From Mucilaginibacter sp. OK098 (GTDB lineage: Bacteria > Bacteroidota > Bacteroidia > Sphingobacteriales > Sphingobacteriaceae): 64,000 bases of DNA. The DNA is taken from positions 620,001 through 684,000 of the forward strand of contig NZ_FRCM01000005.1 in the NCBI RefSeq assembly GCF_900142915.1, in the 5' to 3' direction. A model generated the notes under the pieces. It saw only the letters and a list, made by a program, of their open reading frames with translations. It was not told the DNA's origin and searched no databases. The position numbers were made by a program, and so were the translations under genes. Shown piece after piece: positions 10,180 to 17,301 of the stretch. Within the stretch, counting starts at the first letter, position 1; every line of letters starts with the position of its first letter.

Positions 10180-11451
10180 TTACTTCTTTAAGGAATTTAA
10201 TACCCTATAGCCAACCAGCTCTTCCCAGCGGGCGCCGGAAGGACGGTAGTAAACCAATACCTGGTAATCATTTTCGGTTTCAAAATAGTTGCCTTCCAAA
10301 GCATTAAGATCTGGTTTGCCGGCCCTGTCAACCCAAACATAGGAGTAATCATAAACACCCTGTTTTAAAAGCAGGCTGTTGAAATACTTATTGCCCGATT
10401 CATCAAAGGTCATTTTGCTGTGCTCATCAAGCTTATAGTCATTGAACCGGCCAATTATGTAAACATTGCCTGAGTTTGCCGGCCTTTTTGTTGCAAAACT
10501 GAAGATCATATGTGCATAATCAGCATCAATCCGCGGATCGCTACCATCCTGGTTAATGATGTAGTAGCTGCCGTTAAGGTCATATTCCAGTGTGTAATTG
10601 GTTTTGTTCCGGTCAGGATCAGTCAGCATCATTACCGTGTTGGCCGTGTCGCGGTAGATATGTAGAATATTTTGAGAATTTAGCTTTAGCGTACGTGTAT
10701 CAAAATGCCTGAACTCGTTACCGGCCGGAAAATCATTGATACTAATATCGCTGTAAATGAGCTGCGTACTGCGGATATAAGTTGGCTGATTATTCATTAT
10801 GCCCGTTTCGCTGCGGTTGTTCTGCATTACAAGCGCACGTACATCCCTGTTTGGATTTTGTACCCGCAATGCGCCATAATCAAGCGTGAAATTTACCTTC
10901 TGATTGGTTTGCCTGGTGGAGTTATCACTGGAGGGAACTATTTCAGCCGATATATTGATCTTCGGACTAACTACATATAGCTTACGGGTTAATACCAGTT
11001 TGGCAGGGTCGCTATCTTCATAGACCTTTAAAATGTAATTGCCCGGTATTTTTGGGGCGATGTTTTCGTTTGGCAACTTAAGCTCGTAATGGGTATATTT
11101 TTGTACTGTAGCAATGGAGTAGCTATAGTTCAGGATCCGGTCGTCATTGTAATTCTTTAAATATTCGGCAGTTGATATGTTTGATGAGTTCCACTCGGCA
11201 TCGCAATGTTCAATGGTGTAATGGTAATTAAGCGTGCCTCCTAGCAGGTTATCAAAACCTAAGGTTACTGTTTCGCTTGAATTTAGGGTGATTAGTGGAA
11301 AGGATGCTTGTTTGGCTGTGTTGTAAAACTCAACGCTTTTTATTTCGTGACGGTAAACGCTGTCGGTGTAGGGTTGGGCAAAGGCGGTTATAGGTAATAG
11401 TAAGACCAGGAGAAGGACAACGCTTTTAAACCATTTGTATTTCTTACTCAT
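10180..11451 (-). CDS. Type IX secretion system Plug-family protein (DUF5103)
   Basis: 423 residues with a Sec signal peptide (about 1-25, ending ITAFAQ). The body matches the DUF5103 family, whose Flavobacterium member was identified as the Plug that closes the periplasmic side of the SprA translocon. Recognisable family stretches are EIKSVEFYNTAKQASFPLI, an early LGFDNL block, a CDAEWNSS motif, and a C-terminal part resembling a carbohydrate-binding (E-set) fold (about 310-420) with VYIIGRFNDYKLDE. It is probably secreted to the periplasm or the inner leaflet side of the outer membrane. It lies upstream of tamB on the same strand, separated by the repeat at 9967-10156, so co-transcription is uncertain. 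Other T9SS genes are not in the window. Confidence 0.8.
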   Translation of the reverse strand: MSKKYKWFKSVVLLLVLLLPITAFAQPYTDSVYRHEIKSVEFYNTAKQASFPLITLNSSETVTLGFDNLLGGTLNYHYTIEHCDAEWNSSNISTAEYLKNYNDDRILNYSYSIATVQKYTHYELKLPNENIAPKIPGNYILKVYEDSDPAKLVLTRKLYVVSPKINISAEIVPSSDNSTRQTNQKVNFTLDYGALRVQNPNRDVRALVMQNNRSETGIMNNQPTYIRSTQLIYSDISINDFPAGNEFRHFDTRTLKLNSQNILHIYRDTANTVMMLTDPDRNKTNYTLEYDLNGSYYIINQDGSDPRIDADYAHMIFSFATKRPANSGNVYIIGRFNDYKLDEHSKMTFDESGNKYFNSLLLKQGVYDYSYVWVDRAGKPDLNALEGNYFETENDYQVLVYYRPSGARWEELVGYRVLNSLKK

Positions 11452-11486
11452 AATGTTGCTAATATATCATGGTTTGTTAATACATC

Positions 11487-11609
11487 ATGTCATTGCGATC
11501 AGCTGACTAGCGGAGGGCAACCGCACGCAGTACACAACCGCCAATGCAAGTTCTACACCTTTCTGGTCGCTCTGTATAGTATGCGATTGCTTCGTTCCTC
11601 GCAATGACA
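11487..11609. repeat. Interspersed element with TGTCATTGCGA inverted ends
   Basis: TGTCATTGCGA (11487-11497) and TCGCAATGACA (11599-11609) are perfect 11-bp inverted ends around about 100 non-coding bases, just upstream of the Plug gene start. I recall such GTCATTGCGA elements as common intergenic repeats in this family, but no second copy is in the window. Confidence 0.55.
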
Positions 11610-11641
11610 AGTTTTTATAATTCCGAAATTAAAAATAAATC

Positions 11642-11714
11642 CATCTCCCCGTTGGCTGTGTCCCCACAGCCAACTTCCTGGTAGTAGGTTGTGAGGACAC
11701 AACCCACGGAGATA
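11642..11714. repeat. Double-hairpin repeat downstream of the ABC-F gene
   Basis: Two perfect stem-loops stand side by side: GTTGGCTGTG/CACAGCCAAC with loop TCCC (11651-11674), and GGTTGTG/CACAACC with loop AGGA (11687-11704). They are enclosed by ATCTCC and GGAGAT. The element abuts the stop of the minus-strand ABC-F gene at 11717, so it would form the 3' end of that transcript. It could act as a terminator or 3' stabiliser. Confidence 0.55.
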
Positions 11715-11716
11715 TT

Positions 11717-13642
11717 TTACGCTTCCAACTCCATTATCTGCTCAGCCAAAGCTTCCCATTGCAGTTGGATATGGCCAAGCTCCATTTTCTTTTTATCGTA
11801 ATTGCTGTTGATCTCTCTCATCTTAGCCACATCATTGTATAGCTTTTCATCGGCTAACTGTGCTTCCAGTTGTTTTATGGCTATTTCAAGCCCGGAGATC
11901 TGCTCTTCCATTTTGCTCAAATCCTGGTTTAGCTTTTTTAATTGCTGATGTTTATTTTCAGAATGTTGCTGTTTAACCGGTGCAATTTCTTTTTTCTCTT
12001 CTTTTTTAGGTTGAGGAGCAGGAATTGCGGTTTTGGGTTCAAGCTTGCGTTTGGCAAACCATACGTCAAACTCGGCATAAGTGCCCGGGTATTGTTTTAT
12101 CTGCTGATCTTCAATAAACCAGATCTTGTTGGCTATGTTATCAAGGAAATACCTGTCGTGAGATACAACTATGAAGGTACCTTCAAACTGTTGCAGCGCC
12201 TGGATCAATATATTTACCGATGCAATATCAAGGTGGTTGGTAGGCTCATCGAGTACAAGGAAGTTAGCATCGGCAGTTAAAGCTTTTGCTAAAGCCACAC
12301 GTGATTTTTCTCCCCCTGATAATACCTTGATCTTTTTAAATACATCATCACCGGTGAACAGGAAAGATCCTAATATGGTACGCAGCTCAGTCTCGGTATG
12401 TTTTGGAGCGAATGATTGTAGTTCCTGCAAAGCAGTGTTCTCCAAATGCAATGCTTCTAACTGGTGCTGTGCAAAAAACGTTTGTGAAACATTATGACCT
12501 GTTTCGGCTTTGCCTGTAAAATCATGATCAGCCCCGGCAATGATCCGCAGCAAAGTTGATTTACCTTTACCGTTGGCTCCGATCAAGGCAATTTTATCGC
12601 CTTTTTCAATAACCGCTTCCGCACCGTTCAAAATATCAATAGCAGGGTATTTTTTAACAACATCCTCCAACGTTACCACATGGCGGCCCGACTGCTTTGA
12701 AAAGCGGAAGCTAAAGTTTACCGATGGGTTATCATCATCCACATCATCAACACGCTCCATTTTATCAAGCATTTTGATACGGGATTGCGCCATTTTTGCT
12801 TTTGATGCCTTGGCGCGGAAACGCTCGATCAAACGCTCTTCCTGCTTTATTTTTGATTGTTGGTTTTTAAACTCACCGCGCTGAATTTCTTCGCGCTGCG
12901 CCTTTTCTTCCAGGTAAAAAGTATAGTTGCCTGAGTAAACAGTAAGCTTGCCTTTGCGCGATTCAACCGTGCGGTTAATTACCTTATCTAAAAACCACCT
13001 ATCGTGCGATACAATTACTATAGCGCCATCAAAAGCTTTCAGGTAGTCTTCCAGCCATACAATTGAAGGTAAGTCCAGGTGGTTGGTAGGCTCATCCAGT
13101 AAAAGGATATCAGGGGCCTGTAACAGAATCTTGGCCAGCATAACACGCATCCGCCATCCGCCCGAAAAGGTGCTTAGCTTGCGATGAGTATCCGCTTCGC
13201 TAAAACCTAAACCGGCTAAAATTTCGTGTGCTTTGTATTCAATATTATAGCCATCCAACGCTTCAAACTCATGCTGTTTATCGCTTAGCTTATGTAGCAG
13301 GTCTTCGCTGTAATCGGTTTCAAGTTTTTGAAGGATCTTTTCAATCTCGTCATGTAGCTGGTTCTGGCGTTCAAACGCCTCCATTGCCACATGCAGTATG
13401 TTTTTATCAGACGAGTAGGATAAAAGATCCTGGTTAAGATAACCTAAAGTAAGGTCCTTAGCCATTGATATGGTACCTGAAGTAGGTTTGTAGTCGCCTA
13501 CAATAATTTTCAGAAGGGTAGTTTTTCCGGTTCCATTGGCGCCAATAAGGCCAATTTTCTCTCCCGGTTTTATATGCCAGTTAGCTTCATCATATAAGGC
13601 GCGCGCACCAATCTCGAACGTAAGGTTATTTATAGCTATCAT
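11717..13642 (-). CDS. ABC-F family ATPase (EttA/Uup type)
   Basis: 641 residues with two ABC ATPase cassettes and no membrane segments. Cassette 1 has Walker A GANGTGKTT (34-42), signature FSGGWRMRV and Walker B ILLLDEPTNHLD. Cassette 2 has GANGKGKST, LSGGEKSRV and FLVLDEPTNHLD. The linker between them is long and charged (RFRAKASKAKMAQSRIK), as in translation-factor ABC-F proteins. The C-terminus (about 565-641) is a coiled coil, as in Uup. Members of the family act on the ribosomal E site and exclude or rescue particular states; Uup-like members with this coiled coil have also been linked to DNA. I cannot assign a subfamily further. It stands alone between repeat elements. Confidence 0.9.
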   Translation of the reverse strand: MIAINNLTFEIGARALYDEANWHIKPGEKIGLIGANGTGKTTLLKIIVGDYKPTSGTISMAKDLTLGYLNQDLLSYSSDKNILHVAMEAFERQNQLHDEIEKILQKLETDYSEDLLHKLSDKQHEFEALDGYNIEYKAHEILAGLGFSEADTHRKLSTFSGGWRMRVMLAKILLQAPDILLLDEPTNHLDLPSIVWLEDYLKAFDGAIVIVSHDRWFLDKVINRTVESRKGKLTVYSGNYTFYLEEKAQREEIQRGEFKNQQSKIKQEERLIERFRAKASKAKMAQSRIKMLDKMERVDDVDDDNPSVNFSFRFSKQSGRHVVTLEDVVKKYPAIDILNGAEAVIEKGDKIALIGANGKGKSTLLRIIAGADHDFTGKAETGHNVSQTFFAQHQLEALHLENTALQELQSFAPKHTETELRTILGSFLFTGDDVFKKIKVLSGGEKSRVALAKALTADANFLVLDEPTNHLDIASVNILIQALQQFEGTFIVVSHDRYFLDNIANKIWFIEDQQIKQYPGTYAEFDVWFAKRKLEPKTAIPAPQPKKEEKKEIAPVKQQHSENKHQQLKKLNQDLSKMEEQISGLEIAIKQLEAQLADEKLYNDVAKMREINSNYDKKKMELGHIQLQWEALAEQIMELEA

Positions 13643-13667
13643 TTGCGCGCAAAGATACGATTTTGAG

Positions 13668-13798
13668 GTGAAAGGTTAAAGGCGAAAGGTAAAAGGTAGT
13701 CCGAAAGTCGGAAAAGTCAGTAAAGTCCGAAAGAAAGAAAATCTATTTTTGCTTATCCACTTCAAAACCTTTCACCTTTAGCCTTTTACCTTTCACCT
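13668..13798. repeat. Composite repeat: AAAGG-rich inverted arms around a GTCCGAAAG core
   Basis: The left arm (13668-13698) is built from AGGTGAAAGG/GGTAAAAGG units. The right arm (about 13765-13798) is its imperfect reverse complement. Between them, 13698-13733 reads AGTCCGAAAGTCGGAAAAGT, then CAGTAAAGTCCGAAAG. The core recurs at 14815-14861 (reverse orientation) and 40371-40408. The right arm supplies the stop and last four codons of the SGNH hydrolase gene. Confidence 0.6.
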
Positions 13799-14556
13799 AT
13801 GCTCTCCATCCACGTCTTCGCCATCAGCGCTTCACCTGCAATACTTGGGTGCACGCCATCCAGTGTCCAGTAAGTGCCGGGGGCAAGCTCAAGGGCTTTG
13901 TCGAATGCAGCCTGGTAGGGTACAAAGGCTGCATTGTATTCATTAGCTATGTCCTTTGCAGCTTTACGGAATTGGTCAAACGTTGGATACCATTTATCAT
14001 CAACAGCTTTTACAGCCTTTACCGCGAATGGCTCACAGACAACCAGCTTTACATTTGGCAGCGCTTTTTTGGTGCGGTCGAGCAGGGTATGGTAGTCGGC
14101 AATATAGGTGTCAATGGTGCCGGTGTAGCCGCTGGTTAGCGTATGCCAAAAATCGTTAACGCCTATGTGGATGCTAAGTACGGTCGGGTTTATGCTAAGT
14201 GCATCAATATCCCAGCGCTCGGCCAATTGATAAACCTTATTACCGCTGATGCCTTTGTTGTAGATCTGCAGATTGTTTTCAGGGTATTTTATCAACAGCT
14301 GCCCCGATGCTAACAGCACATAACCTGTTCCAAGACTACCGGTATCATTCGGAATGGTCTTGCTGTGGTCGCGACCCCAGTCGGTAATAGAATCGCCCTG
14401 GAAAAGGATGATGTCATTTTTATCAATACTGATCTTTTTAATGCCGTTTTCGGCAACTGCAGCAGAAACAATTTGCGGCAATGATAATGCCATAGAAGCA
14501 AGGGTGCCAACTGATGCTGTTTTTATAAAATTACGACGTGAATTGGACGATTTCAT
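13786..14556 (-). CDS. Tat-exported SGNH/GDSL hydrolase
   Basis: 256 residues. The N-terminus has a twin-arginine signal (SRRNFIKT, Arg7-Arg8) with a hydrophobic stretch ending near residue 33. SGNH blocks follow in order: GDS with nucleophile Ser56, the block II Gly in NKGISGNKV (about 101-109), GVND with Asn134, and DGVHP with Asp233 and His236. This is a full set for an esterase or carbohydrate esterase of the GDSL superfamily (lysophospholipase or acetylxylan-esterase like). It is probably folded before export to the periplasm or exported as a cofactor-free Tat passenger. The gene's last four codons (IGER) and TAA stop lie in a repeated AAAGG-type element, so its 3' end appears to have been replaced by the repeat. 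It stands alone, with ABC-F downstream. Confidence 0.85.
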   Translation of the reverse strand: MKSSNSRRNFIKTASVGTLASMALSLPQIVSAAVAENGIKKISIDKNDIILFQGDSITDWGRDHSKTIPNDTGSLGTGYVLLASGQLLIKYPENNLQIYNKGISGNKVYQLAERWDIDALSINPTVLSIHIGVNDFWHTLTSGYTGTIDTYIADYHTLLDRTKKALPNVKLVVCEPFAVKAVKAVDDKWYPTFDQFRKAAKDIANEYNAAFVPYQAAFDKALELAPGTYWTLDGVHPSIAGEALMAKTWMESIGER

Positions 14557-14702
14557 AGATGATGATTCATAAGAAGTTCATAGTTGATGGTTCATAGTTC
14601 ATGGCCGGAAACATCATTGTTAGTGGTTGCTAATATAAATAATCATTTAATATTCACAGAAATATGTGCGATATGTTACATGGGAAGTCCGAAAGAGGGA
14701 GT

Positions 14703-14861
14703 TTTGTTCCACCTGTTCCGCTTGTTCCACCTGTTCCACTTTGTTCCATCGGCCAATTTTTGTTCCGGATGTTTCCCGCGTTCACACCGTTCCGCGGAAC
14801 AGCACGCAGCTATATTCCGGACTTTACTGACTTTGCTGACTTTCGGACTTCCCGACTTCCC
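14703..14861. repeat. TGTTCCACC tandem run and second GTCCGAAAG-type repeat
   Basis: From about 14703 to 14750 the motif TGTTCC recurs five times at roughly 10-base spacing (GTTCCACCTGTTCC and variants). From 14815 to 14861 is a reverse copy of the AAAGTCNG repeat found at 13698 and 40371. The rest of the 14557-14884 gap is simple CATAGTT-type sequence with no ORF that looks real. Confidence 0.5.
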
Positions 14862-14884
14862 CCAAAAATCTTACCTTCGCACTC

Positions 14885-15925
14885 ATGTATTTTCTACTCA
14901 AACCCATCCTTTTTAAGTTCGATCCGGAGAAGATCCATTACTTTGTAACGGCTAATTTAAAGCGCTTAAACCGTTTTCCGGGTGGCGCGGCATTGAGCCG
15001 TGCTATATGGAATGTTAAAAGCCCTAAGCTGGAGCGGGAAGTGTTTGGCCTTAAATTTACAAACCCGGTTGGCCTTGCCGCCGGTTTTGATAAGAATGGC
15101 GAACTGATGGGCGAAATGGCTAACCTTGGCTTCGGCTTTGTTGAAGTAGGTACGGTAACGCCCTTACCGCAACCCGGTAACCCCAAACCAAGGATGTTTC
15201 GCTTGCCGAAAGATGGCGGTCTGATAAACCGCATGGGCTTTAATAACCTTGGAGTTGATGTGGTTGCCGAGCGGTTAGCTGCTTTCCGTAAAACTAAAGC
15301 AGGGCAAAAAGGACTGATCATTGGTGGGAACATCGGCAAAAATAAAGTTACGCCCAACGAAGATGCTGTAAGTGATTATATTAAATGTTTCGACCGTCTG
15401 TTTGACGTGGTTGATTATTTTGTGGTGAATGTAAGTTCGCCTAATACGCCCGGCTTACGCGCCCTGCAGGAAAAAGAGCCCTTAATGGAATTGCTAAACA
15501 CCCTGCAAAAACGAAATTTTAAAAATGACATTAGCAGGCCAATCCTGTTAAAAATAGCTCCCGATCTTACCAATGAGCAATTGGACGATATTGTTGAAAT
15601 AGTGCAGCATACTGGTATTGCAGGCATTATAGCCACCAATACCACCATCAGCAGGGAAGGGTTGATATCAAAAGATGAATTGAAAAGTGAAACCGGCGGA
15701 TTAAGCGGTGTGCCATTAACCAAACGTTCAACGGTGGTGATCAGTTATCTGCATAAAAAATCGAATGGAACATTCCCGATAATAGGGGTGGGGGGCATTC
15801 ATTCGGCAGATGATGCTATTGAAAAATTGAATGCCGGTGCTGCATTAGTGCAATTGTATACCGGCTTTATTTACGAAGGGCCAGGATTGATTGGGCGGAT
15901 AAATAAGAGGATCTTATCTGTTTGA
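14885..15925 (+). CDS. pyrD: Dihydroorotate dehydrogenase (quinone), class 2
   Basis: 346 residues. It oxidises dihydroorotate to orotate with FMN and passes electrons to quinone, the fourth step of pyrimidine synthesis. The N-terminal amphipathic extension (FLLKPILFKFDPEKIHYF) is the membrane-contact helix of class 2 enzymes. FMN and substrate motifs include NPVGLAAGFDKNGE, VGTVTPLPQPGNPKPRMFRL, INRMGFNN, NVSSPNTPGLR (with the class 2 catalytic Ser in this loop) and GVGGIHSADDA. The length is normal. A -7-like TACCTTCG at 14872-14879 lies only five bases before the ATG, so the mRNA may have almost no leader. It stands alone, and a repeat begins at its stop codon. Confidence 0.95.
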   Translation: MYFLLKPILFKFDPEKIHYFVTANLKRLNRFPGGAALSRAIWNVKSPKLEREVFGLKFTNPVGLAAGFDKNGELMGEMANLGFGFVEVGTVTPLPQPGNPKPRMFRLPKDGGLINRMGFNNLGVDVVAERLAAFRKTKAGQKGLIIGGNIGKNKVTPNEDAVSDYIKCFDRLFDVVDYFVVNVSSPNTPGLRALQEKEPLMELLNTLQKRNFKNDISRPILLKIAPDLTNEQLDDIVEIVQHTGIAGIIATNTTISREGLISKDELKSETGGLSGVPLTKRSTVVISYLHKKSNGTFPIIGVGGIHSADDAIEKLNAGAALVQLYTGFIYEGPGLIGRINKRILSV

Positions 15926-16149
15926 TTTTTTGAACTATGATTTTTCACAGGTTGTTTGTTTTTAAAGGTGTTCAAGAGGGCTTCGCCGTTTGCTTGATTA
16001 AAGGATTTCTTGATCCTTTACGGCGGAAGGTCTGCAATATGGCTGTTTTGAACCATGCTTTACTTGATTAAGGGGTTTTCTGATTCTTTTCTTTCGCCCT
16101 ACCTGCATCATGGTCATTCTTAAATCCTAAAAATCATGGTTCAAAAAAA
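15925..16149. repeat. Interspersed GAACCATGATT repeat, copy 1
   Basis: Ends TTTTTGAACTATGATTTTT (from 15926) and AAAAATCATGGTTCAAAAA (ending about 16148) are inverted with one mismatch. Internal GATTAAAGGATTT and GATTAAGGGGTTTT units recur. Diverged copies lie at 21505-21583 and probably 37605-37782. No ORF is seen inside. Confidence 0.5.
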
Positions 16150-16236
16150 TTTCCCCACAAAAAAATCCCATCGGTATATACCAACAGGATCTTAAATATC
16201 ATTCAAAGTAAATCTATTCTCCCTTAAGAAGAGAAA

Positions 16237-16410
16237 TTATTTACCTGCTGCAATTAATAAAGCTGCATTGTTTTTTGCTATCTGGCTGTCTTTTTTCTCA
16301 GCGCTGCGGCTTCCTGGTTCAAGGTTTGTAGCCAGCTTTAAAAATTGTACTTCTAAACGTGAAGTAGTTTTGTTTTTTCTATCTTTTCTTTTTAAACGAG
16401 TAACGCCCAT
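16237..16410 (-). CDS. Small basic 57-residue protein
   Basis: The reading frame from ATG (16408-16410) to TAA (16237-16239) encodes 57 residues. The N-terminus is very basic (MGVTRLKRKDRKNKTTSR), the middle is amphipathic (LEVQFLKLATNLEPG), and the tail is Ala-rich. No cysteines or membrane segment are present. The gene starts 33 bases after the 3' end of tRNA-Cys on the same strand, with no terminator between, so the two could share a transcript. The charge pattern suggests RNA or ribosome binding. A Bacteroidota-specific small ribosomal protein is one possibility that I cannot confirm from sequence alone. Confidence 0.65.
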   Translation of the reverse strand: MGVTRLKRKDRKNKTTSRLEVQFLKLATNLEPGSRSAEKKDSQIAKNNAALLIAAGK

Positions 16411-16443
16411 GATGGTATTATTTTAATGTTTTTAAATCCTTCG

Positions 16444-16514
16444 AGGTCGGGAGCGGATTCGAACCGCTGTAAAAGGTTTTGCAGACCTCTGCCTAGCCAC
16501 TCGGCCACCCGACC
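16444..16514 (-). tRNA. tRNA-Cys (GCA)
   Basis: A full cloverleaf reads on the minus strand: acceptor GGTCGGG/CCCGACC, anticodon stem GAGGT/ACCTT with loop CTGCAAA (anticodon GCA), and T arm AGCGG-TTCGAAT-CCGCT. The discriminator base is U73, a cysteine identity element. CCA is not encoded. A TATTTTTG -7 box lies 16 bases upstream. Confidence 0.95.
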
Positions 16515-16529
16515 AAAATTTCAAGGTTG

Positions 16530-16537
16530 CAAAAATA
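16530..16537 (-). promoter_or_regulatory. -7 promoter box for tRNA-Cys
   Basis: TATTTTTG on the minus strand fits the Bacteroidota -7 consensus TAnnTTTG and ends 16 bases before the tRNA 5' end. It would also serve the small basic ORF downstream. Confidence 0.55.
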
Positions 16538-16545
16538 GTAATTAT

Positions 16546-17301
16546 TTATTGGCTGCCAAGTTTATTTCTGCTTATTTCTGCACAAAATAACGCGGTAGCT
16601 ATCCCAACGTTCAATGATTCTGCTTTTCCAAGCCTCGGTATGGTTATCGCTTTGTTAATTAAACGCTCAACTTCGGGTCGTAAGCCATTGCCTTCGTTGC
16701 CCATAACTATCAATCCCTCAACGCCAAATTGGGTATTGTAAATGTTTTCTCCATTAAGCATCGCTCCAAAAACAGGTAAGCCTATCTGTGGTAAAACTTC
16801 GTTTATATTTACGTAATGCACATTTACACGGGATAGCGAACCCATGCTGGCCTGCACCACTTTTGGGTTATAAGCATCCACTGTGTCGTCTGAACAGATA
16901 ATATTATCAATGCCAAACCAGTCTGCCGTGCGGATAATGGTGCCCATATTTCCCGGATCCTGGATGCCGTCTAAAACTAATGAGAACTTTTGTTTAAGCT
17001 TTTGGTTATTAAGCGTTGGGTGTACAGGTATTTTAACAAGAGCAATAACCAGTTGCGGGGTTTTTAAACTGCTTATTTTTTCAATGTCTGTAACAGAAAT
17101 ATTATATAAGTTTATTTTTTGGGATAAATTGAGCACTTTTGGGTCGAACGAAGCTGTATGGTAAATTGCTTCAATTTTGTAGGGAGAATTAATGAATTCA
17201 ACAACCGATTTGTATCCTTCAACTAAAAACAGGCCGTGCTCTTTACGCTCTTTTTTGTTTTGTAAGGACTTTAATAAACTGATTTGAGACTTTGAAAGCA
17301 T
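16546..17301 (-). CDS. SpoU/TrmH-family RNA 2'-O-methyltransferase
   Basis: 251 residues. The N-terminal substrate-binding part (about 1-95) carries HGLFLVEG, and a SPOUT catalytic domain follows. Its three SpoU motifs are LDGIQDPGNMGTIIRTADWF (motif 1, with the conserved Asn and Arg), IVMGNEGNGLRPE (motif 2) and IPRLGKAESLNVGIATAL (motif 3). It transfers a methyl group from SAM to a ribose in rRNA or tRNA; the target cannot be told from sequence. Its ATG lies inside the first codons of the divergent Omp85 gene, so the two starts overlap by 10 bases. It ends 32 bases from tRNA-Cys on the same strand. Confidence 0.9.
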   Translation of the reverse strand: MLSKSQISLLKSLQNKKERKEHGLFLVEGYKSVVEFINSPYKIEAIYHTASFDPKVLNLSQKINLYNISVTDIEKISSLKTPQLVIALVKIPVHPTLNNQKLKQKFSLVLDGIQDPGNMGTIIRTADWFGIDNIICSDDTVDAYNPKVVQASMGSLSRVNVHYVNINEVLPQIGLPVFGAMLNGENIYNTQFGVEGLIVMGNEGNGLRPEVERLINKAITIPRLGKAESLNVGIATALFCAEISRNKLGSQ

